Assembly (NCBI GenBank): GCA_007922195.1
Contig: ML681963.1
Coordinates: forward strand, 136,578,173 to 136,642,172
DNA length: 64,000 nucleotides
Direction of reading: 5' to 3'
Source: Podocnemis expansa
Taxonomy: Eukaryota; Chordata; Testudines; Podocnemididae
The notes beneath the pieces are model-generated. The model searched no databases and was not told where the DNA came from. It saw nothing but the letters and a program-made list of their open reading frames with translations. Positions 56,553 to 64,000 of this stretch are shown here, one piece after another; position 1 is the stretch's first letter; each line of letters opens with the position of its first letter. Position numbers and translations under genes: made by a program.

Positions 56553-56719
56553 GATTAGATGGTGTAGTGGCCCCTTCTGGCATTAAAATCTAAGTATTCT
56601 GGACTGAGGTTGCTACTGTATTATAAATAGCAAACAACAATCATGAAAACTAGCAACACGCATATGCACCAAGTCAATTATAGTGTAACTTTCCATTGAA
56701 TGGGCAGGTAGTGCAGACT

Positions 56720-56870
56720 TGAATTTCTGTGTTGCAATCCCATCAATTCAAGCGATCAGCTAAGTGACCCAAAGTAAAACATTTAGCCTCTGCCTCAGTT
56801 TCCCCATCTATCAAATGGGGATAATAGATATCTACCTGAGGTGTTTGCAAGGACAAATATCATGTTACAA
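56720..56870 (+). mobile_element. MIR/CORE-SINE
   Basis: Contains 'cctctgcctcagtttcccca' followed by 'tctatcaaatggggataata', the conserved MIR 3' core in plus orientation. The tRNA-related head upstream is decayed. Confidence 0.75.
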
Positions 56871-57608
56871 TGATACACATTTATATACATGATAACTTAC
56901 ATACCCTTCCCACTGTTACTGAAAAGCACTATCACTGATGTTATTATGTTAATACCCAGATCCTGCCATTTCATTCATGAAAGGTTGACTTTTATTGAAT
57001 GGACACAAAGCATCTGAAAGAACAGGAAAATAAAGTAACCTTAGGCAAATGGGTATGATAAAATTGGGAGGGGAGAACCAAATGCAGTTTGAGAAAGTAG
57101 AGAAGTCTTGCCTGTCAAATGGCCATCTTTTGTTCTTAGAACCCTACCCAGTGTTGAGGGGAAAGCATACTACACCCTTCCTGGCACTCATTTTCTAGAA
57201 CATTTAGGGAAGAAGGATGGGAAACAAGACAATGCAGCTATTTGGTAATGCAGAACCAAAATGACTGTTTGCGTGCCTTGTCTTCTGCCAAAGTTCTTTG
57301 ATTTCCACGTGACACTGCTGCATGTCCCTGATATAGCCCTTCTCTGCCATGCCACACATTATCTTTTCATTGATGTCTACATTTCTTCAACTGGATCAAG
57401 TCTGTCCCTGCACAGATTCCTCTCCCCTCTGACCAATAAGATCCACAACCTCCAGGCTAGTGTGCGCTTGGGGCACTAAGTCGCCAGTGACAGCTGAGTT
57501 GAGGAGCACTCCACATTGATCAAATAGAAAATTGGAATTCAAAATTTACCAGAGCTTTAACAGGGGACAGGCTGTTTCCAGAAAACCTGACAGCTGTGCA
57601 GCAGCCCT
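56871..57608. other. Gene-free interval
   Basis: No gene or repeat recognised. Confidence 0.4.
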
Positions 57609-57872
57609 GAAAGTCATCTACACAGCAGTCAGGGCAGAGCATCGTGGGTCATCCCTGGGAGGCCAATTCAGTCAACTTACACAATACTGTATCTAAACTG
57701 CTTCTCTGTCAACCTATCAACATGAATTTAAGCCCTCTCATAAAGGTGGAAATAATTAAGTCAACATTACAGGTGAGTTATGTCAGTGGAAAGCACTTGG
57801 TAATATAGACACAAATTATTAGGTTGATGTAAGGCAGCTTCCAAACAACCTAAATTTGCAGTGTAGACCAAG
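57609..57872. mobile_element. Possible miniature inverted-repeat element
   Basis: The left end 'gaaagtcatctacacagcag' and right end 'gcagtgtagaccaagtctg' are imperfect inverted repeats. The interior refers several times to 'gtcaac' and 'gttgat' motifs also found in the element at 30,666. Superfamily unclear. Confidence 0.35.
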
Positions 57873-59022
57873 TCTGTTTCAAAGTGGTTGTCACAACCTG
57901 GCTTTGAGTGATTGTCACATTCTTTCCATTTACTGCAATTTATAGTTCACCCACTTCGTATTTGAAAAAGCATCTTTTTGAAACTTTGTTCTACAATGTA
58001 GTAAAGTCATTTCACTTGTACAGCTTATAGTGCGAATCAGAGTTTTGAACAGATGTTACAACCAAAGAGAAGAGCATTTCGCAACACACACACCAACAGG
58101 GCCAGGACAGCAATCACAAGATTCCAGGATCATAGCCCTTATTCACTCACAACATGTGACATGTGCATGTCTCTGATGGGAGACGGCAGAGTAAATGATA
58201 GTCTTATAGAAGGATCTGGAAATATCCTCCTTCTGGAAAACTCTGCCATTTGAGAAAGGCACATGAATGGATAGAGTAAGTCATGGGGCAGAACCAGCTC
58301 AGGAAGAGGAACTTCACCACCAGTGAAGGCATTTCAAATCCCTTTCCTCAGAGTTTGATTTTATTGGCTCAAACTAAGGATCCTAAACAAACCCAAGCTA
58401 CTCAGAGCAGTGGATCTCACTTGCCAAAAGAAAGGTTGTCATTAAAAGCAAAAGCAAATAATACCCTGTCAAAACAAAACACTGCACTGAACACACAATT
58501 CTCCCCTTGGGGAGAGGAGAGAGTGAAAAAACCACACGTAGCACTTGTTAATCACATCACTTAATCTACTACAGGACTAAGAGTCAGGAGACCTGGATTT
58601 CATTCTTGATAAAACCTTTGAAAAGTTACCCAACTTTCCAAAGTCTTGGTAATTTCCCTGTCTCTTTGGGAAGTTGTCAAGCTTGAATTTATTTACCTAG
58701 AGCACTTTTGAGGTTTTCTACTGGGACCAATATGTCAGAGCAAACCACTGCTCATTAACAGTACTATTATTACCTGGTATGTTCCACAGAAAAAAAAAGT
58801 TTATTTTTCAGAAACTTCTTTATATTGCAGAAACAGAAGTCCACCCTAGAAAGCAGGTGTCAGATGGAAAATAACTCAACAGTTGTAGTTAGCAAGTTCT
58901 TGGCCAGAATGGATGAGGTTTACAATAAGAGGGCAAAATAAATTCACATTAGCAGAAAAGTAAACCAGAACTCCCCAGTTTGACATTCAGTGCACTGTTA
59001 AGACCCTTTCTCACCCTCCCCC
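57873..59022. other. Gene-free interval
   Basis: The stretch 58,570-58,700 ('ggagacctggatttcattct') may be a heavily decayed MIR. Nothing else recognised. Confidence 0.35.
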
Positions 59023-59563
59023 TGTCAAAGAAAACAGCTGAACCCAACTTGAGTGCAATTCAAGAGCTAATTGTTTATTCACACTGCAGCGGGGAGAGCA
59101 GGTAAGATGCTGGTCTCCGCCCCTGAGATGCATTACAGAAACTTTTATAGCTTAACAGCTACATTAACATACATGCATGTACATAGGTAGATGCAACAAG
59201 AACTAACATTCTCTAATTGATACAAACTAATATCAGTTCCCTAAAAGGAATCAGGGTCAAAAGGGAAAAATCTCATATAACAATCAAGAGAAACAGTGTT
59301 ACAAGTTAGCACAATCTAGGCAGGTTTAACAAACAAGAAGTCAAGGATGTCAGCACAACATGTGGAGAGGGAAAAACAAGGACCTGGTAGGCTGGCACAG
59401 AGAGGTATTGATTACATTCTTTAGGTCCACAGTTCTTCCCCATATCTCTAATAGTGCTGTTATTTGTCTTAGAGTGCATTTCTTCTAAATCCTCTCTCTT
59501 TCAGGCCTGTTAAACCATTCATGTCTCAATCTGGTCAGTTCTCAGTTAAGGAATTCTTTCACA
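59023..59563 (-). mobile_element. Solo LTR of a gamma-type endogenous retrovirus
   Basis: On the minus strand it begins TGTGAAAG and ends CTTTGACA, complementary ends of the TG..CA type. CCCC flanks both sides (59,019-59,022 and 59,564-59,567), a plausible 4-bp duplication. A perfect TATA box TATAAAAG is at 59,142-59,149, and AATAAA is at 59,074-59,079, about 65 bp downstream of the TATA box in transcription order. About 50 bp remain as R/U5. There is no internal sequence, so it is a recombination product. It is not the same LTR family as the provirus at 10-17 kb. Confidence 0.7.
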
Positions 59564-60368
59564 CCCCAAGCAGTCACTTACCCCTGCGGGCAAACAGGGA
59601 AGCTAAGCCCAGGGGAACCCCTTATGTACCAAAATTCAGAGAGAGGGCTTGTGCCCTGTCACAGCAGTGGTTAGTAAGGGTGTTAATCAGCACACAAGTG
59701 TGCATAGAATTGAGGAGAGGTTCATTACATCCTATCCCTTCACCACCTCACAAAAAAAAAAAAAAAATCTGAAAATAAATCATGTGCCCAACTTTTTCCA
59801 TAACTCCAGAACAGCCACGTGGTTGAGACACTGGCCTACATATACATCAACTGTCTGTGGATTGTGTGCAAGAGGGAGACACTAACGGGATTTCTGTGCC
59901 TATGCTTTTCTCCTGCTCAGAGGAACTATGCAGTTTGCCTCACCAGACTGCCCTGTGGCATCCTACAGTGGCTGGTTGGACTCCTGAAGCCGAGAACACA
60001 GCATGCAGGGGGCTACTCTGCTCTCCTCAATCCAGGAGAATTTAGCACAGCATGTGCTATAAAGACACAATATTTTGATATTCAATTTCATCCAGCCAAT
60101 GGTGTGCTCAGCACTGCACAAGGAGTACATGCAAGCTCTCTGCGGAAGAAGAGATCTGCAATGAAATCTCTGTTAGAAAGAGACCCCCTCAAGGTAGCTC
60201 TTGCCACATCAGTACTGGCTGCTAGGACTAGATTAATACAAGCTTCACTATGGCAAAATAATTTTTCCTGCAGATGTTCTCAAGGAAGGAAAGGGAAAAC
60301 AAACACTAAATCTCCCCTTAATGGCAGTCAGTACAATTCTAACATTTGGGTAAATCCAGGCTCTAGAA
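59564..60368. other. Gene-free interval with poly(A) tract
   Basis: A run of about 16 A at 59,752-59,767 is preceded by a non-descript 200-bp sequence, possibly a retroposon tail. The 197-codon frame at 59,819-60,412 shows no domain and runs into the hAT element, so it is not called. Confidence 0.35.
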
Positions 60369-60562
60369 CAGGGGCACCCAAAGTTGTTATACATGAGGGC
60401 TACAGAGCCTGACTGGTGTGCGCCCAGGGCCTGCAAAATTCCAAAACCAGGTCTTTTTGCACTATATATGATATACATTTATGTATTGTCAGTATATTAT
60501 TACAACAAAAAAGCCATTGGCGGGCCACATGTAGACCGGGGGCCACACTTTGGGCACCCCTG
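60369..60562. mobile_element. hAT-type MITE, 194 bp
   Basis: Termini CAGGGGCACCCAAAGT and ACTTTGGGCACCCCTG are almost perfect inverted repeats. Flanking CTCTAGAA (60,361-60,368) and CTCTAGCA (60,563-60,570) match at 7 of 8 and fit the nTCTAGAn duplication preferred by hAT transposases. Confidence 0.9.
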
Positions 60563-60868
60563 CTCTAGCAGGTCAAAGCTAGATGCTCAAACAGCTAGAC
60601 TCCACTGTGAGCATCTTATGTGACTGCACCTTGTTTAAGGCAGCCCTCACCCAAAAGCAGTCCTTTCTGCAAAGGGTCTGTAGGCTAACACAGGGCAGCT
60701 AAAGAGAGGCTCCCATTAACAACAGAGGCTTTACTAGCACTTAACAAGAGCCGCAGAAGCAATGCTTCTTCTCCAGTGCAGTTTCTCAGCATTATAATAA
60801 GGCTAGCAAGTGACCATCCGTCATGAGGTGCCTCACTGTTAGAGCTGCTGGGGAGACTTAATTCAAAG

Positions 60869-61004
60869 CTCCAAAGAGGCAGCCATGTAAGTCTAGCTCA
60901 GTAAAACAAACAAGGAGTCCTGTGGCACTTAATGGCTAACAAATTTGAAAGCTCATGCAATAAATTTGTTAGTCTTTAAGTGCAGCAGGACTCCTTGTTT
61001 GTTT
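60869..61004 (-). mobile_element. Palindromic retroposon copy 4
   Basis: A short copy (136 bp) flanked by an 11-bp duplication TTAATTCAAAG (60,858-60,868 and 61,004-61,014). The fixed end (ctccaaagaggcagccatg on the plus strand) is at left. Much of the palindrome centre is deleted, leaving arms that pair directly. Confidence 0.7.
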
Positions 61005-61014
61005 TAATTCAAAG

Positions 61015-64000
61015 CAACACCAAAAACAACCTCTAGCGTAATCTGTACTGCTCAGCCTTCAGAGGCCAGTTTCATCACTAGTGTGACTCCACCCAGGGCT
61101 TGGAGACACTTAAAATTCTGCCTAACCTTAGCAGCTGTAGCACTTCAGTGAAGATGCCACCAACACTGGCAGGAGTCCTCCCACCGGCACAGATAATTCA
61201 CCTCCCTGGAAGGTGGTAGCTAGATAATGGGGTAATTCTCCCATCAAAGTGGTGCTGTCTACACTCGAGTTAGGCTGGTTTAATTGCATCACTCAGGGGT
61301 GTGGATTTTTCACACCTGTGTGAGCAATGTAGTTATACTGACCTAATTGCCTGGCATAGGCCAGGCCCTATCTAGTGGCATTTGTACATTACTTAGCAGC
61401 AAACTGTATTGTTCTTACCCAGTGCTGACATCAAAAGAGGACACCAGGGCACTTAGTGAAGACAACTACTGGGGATTCCCCTTTGGTTCCAGTGATAAGA
61501 GTTACTGCCTTAATCCAGATTCTAGCAGAGATGGATACCCAGTAACTTTAAAGGCATTTATTGAACTAAGAGTGTAGGATTCAGTTTTGCTATGTGGATC
61601 ACTAACATGCCAGAAAAGGCCTCATAGAATATTTTTATGTGAGCAACCTGGTGTAATGCCAAGGGACATTCATGGCAGTTTAGCTTCAATAATGCATTTG
61701 CATTCAGAACTTAATGCTACTGAAGCTATTTTCCATGGGGGTTCATTGTGTATTGTTCCACCGAGATTTCTTAGAGCTGTAGCGAGATTTGCATAGGAGG
61801 CAGAAATAGGGTTGTAACTGCACTGCAGAGGTACAGGTGAAGGAGCTGACAATTCTTTAGTTGTACTAAGCATTTCATTATTTGAGCTCAACTGAAGTAT
61901 AATTTCACTTGATGGTACAGGGTAAATAGATTAATCAATTTATTGAGGTGAATACTTAGATAATAAAACAGCCCAGATGAAAGTTTATTTACCTGCCACC
62001 CCAGTTAATCAGAAAATCACTGAAGATTATAATTTACCTTCTGTAAATCTTATAAAGGCTTTTCTCTCTCATTTGCTATATTTAGGATTGCCTTCAAGAC
62101 AGGTAAGTTCAGTTTTTGCTAGAATAGCCTAATTTACATCTTTGGCTTTCCAGGACAGGGCTTACTTCTTTCCTAACAGAGAAGCCGTAACTCCCAAATT
62201 CACACTGAACTCTTTGCAATTCCCCTCTGCCTGAGGCAAACACTTTGCAGGAAGTCACAGATGACACATTATGCCCAGCGATAAGGCGCAGTTGTTTGCA
62301 TTTATAAGGTATTGTCTATTTTGAAGATGGCTGTTTACAGCAAGGCCTGTTGCAGCATTGAGCACTTCACTCGTGCAAAGGCTGCAGTGACAAAAATTGC
62401 TGTCCAGAGTGGTGCTGTATTCATTAGCTGCAGAGAGCACAACTGGCACTGGGAACTAAAGCATAAGGTTTGTATCAGATGCATACCTGATATGGAGAGC
62501 AATACTGTCATTGCAGTCAGCTACAACTGACATTTGTTTTTGAAAAGTCACTCAGCCCAAGAATCAATATAGTAAGCAATGTAGAGACATATATAGGTTT
62601 CTATCTGATCACTATGGATCTGATGCAATGCCCACTAGATGCAGTGGGAGATTCTCTCTTAAGTGGGCTTTGGACCAGATCTTACTGTGTAGCAGGCACA
62701 GCTGATAGCAGAACAACAGCTCTTCTCGAAAGAGCAGGAAGAGGTCTGTACAAGCTTAGCAGCACGTCTTCTGTAGGGAGCCTGGGAATCAAAACAGAAG
62801 CACAGGGCCTGCACTGAAGGCCTTCATCTGCTACTGAAATTAAGACAGCACAAGGGAAATGAGAGATCCAAAATTACAAAGGTGGGAATGCTCTGGTAGA
62901 AACAACTCAATAGAAAAGGGATAAAAATGAGATACAAAGGAGATCAATGAAGGTTAAAGTCAATACAGAATTTTCTGTGAAAGACAGTAACAGCCCTAAT
63001 AAGACAAGCGGTTCATGTTCCTCAGAAATAGAAATCTTAGTCCTGAACCAACTGAATTTTGTGATAGAACAAACAGCAAAAAGATGAAAAAGATACTCAG
63101 GCTCCCCAGAGAATGACAGAGTGGAGAACTTAAATCATCATCACTGGATGCAACAGGATATCTTGCATTGAAAAAGACAGGCATTCTCTGTCCCCAGACC
63201 TCAGCAGTCATTCCAACTATGATGAAGCAGATGGTAGAAAGAACTGAAAAGCACAAATGTTACTGAACATCACCTTGCAATCTCTACTAACAGCATACAA
63301 GAAACACAATAACTGTTTATAGATAGGATCAAGCAAGTGTGATAGGCTAAGCAATGTAACTGAGGAAAAGATATGCCATGTTCTTTTCTTTCCTTACACT
63401 TTATAATGAAGAAATAACTTCCTGGAACATGTTTATATAGTCCCACATCAGGGCTCGCAAAAAAACCACCCAACTCTTTCTTCAGACGGTTGCTTTTAGC
63501 AACATCACTGTCCCATTTATTTTTTTTTTCATGTTCTCTTTGCTCTGCAGTCAGCTGCTGCTCCTCTGAACAGATAAAAATCAAATGCATTTTGAAATGG
63601 AACCTGTTAGAATAGCAGTATTTGCTATTTTAATTTTATCCAACCCTTTTCATGCACATCTTCAATGACAACAAAGTATTTTACAGCCACTTTGGCAGGA
63701 ATTTAACCTTCTGATCAGGATGAGTGCTTAAAAGCATTTATTGGGCCTGAATTTGTACCAGTCTCCCCAATTCTTTGTCCCGGGGGGGGGGTCTGAAACA
63801 GTGGAGCCTAAAGAAGCCTCTATTTCAACTATTATATTTTGCTGTATTTAGATTATTAACTAAGTGAAATTCTCACACAACAAAGTTCCTTTGCTGTGAT
63901 TCAGATTCCTGATGCCAATTTGTGACTCAGGGTGCTGATGTAGACAGATCCTGTTTCCACCTTCCATCATAGCTAGTATGGCCACAGTAAATTGGGGAAA
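61015..64000. other. Gene-free interval to window end
   Basis: AT-rich sequence. Words such as 'gtgctgtctacactcgagtt' near 61,252-61,271 hint at another miniature element, without a defined partner end. A G run lies at 63,782-63,791. No gene recognised; frames reach at most 106 codons (63,590-63,270), without domains. Confidence 0.4.

Noticed and set aside
59819..60412. 197-codon plus frame
   Set aside because: It ends within a hAT miniature element, shows no domain and overlaps other frames.

Overview
This window is vertebrate nuclear DNA that is almost entirely transposable-element sequence and its decay products. I found no host protein-coding gene, host exon, rRNA gene or functional tRNA gene. 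The repeat mix points to a sauropsid reptile, most likely a turtle (inference): CR1 LINEs of several ages, DIRS-type retrotransposons, hAT miniature elements, MIR/CORE-type SINEs and gamma-type endogenous retroviral LTRs. Most open reading frames are short chance frames; the real coding remnants belong to mobile elements.

1-10 kb: AT-rich, gene-free DNA with an old CR1 copy (3.0-4.6 kb, with an internal 78-bp duplication), a GC-rich hAT-like element (5.4-5.7 kb) and simple repeats. 10.0-17.0 kb: a minus-strand endogenous retrovirus with two ~780-bp LTRs about 1% apart, a polypurine tract, a tRNA primer site, gag and env remnants, and no room for a complete pol. 17-35 kb: sparse sequence holding GC-rich hAT-like modules, nested miniature elements, several CR1 tails, a 1.1-kb hAT element with a perfect 8-bp target duplication, and copies of an unusual palindromic retroposon.

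35-56 kb: a transposon nest. A 5'-truncated minus-strand CR1 (35.0-38.2 kb) lies upstream of two DIRS-like elements arranged tail to tail. DIRS A (39,069-50,310, plus strand) has inverted terminal repeats, an internal complementary region and a Gag gene related to the LAP2-alpha/DIRS Gag family. It has been split by a 1.73-kb solo LTR and by a full-length CR1 whose ORF1 carries one stop and whose ORF2 carries two one-base homopolymer expansions. DIRS B (51,061-56,217, minus strand) has the same architecture and a decayed gag. Neither DIRS copy has a recognisable reverse transcriptase.

56-64 kb: two hAT miniature elements with TCAGA/TCTAG-type 8-bp duplications, a minus-strand solo LTR with TATA box and polyadenylation signal, another palindromic retroposon copy, and unannotated AT-rich sequence.

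The elements do not form a pathway. The biology lies in the insertion history: gag-bearing DIRS copies went in first and were later split by an LTR element and by CR1. The most unusual signals are the palindromic retroposon family with LINE-like target duplications, the Harbinger-like element packed with TTCGAA palindromes inside one copy, and the pair of gag-only DIRS elements with matching ATT ends.
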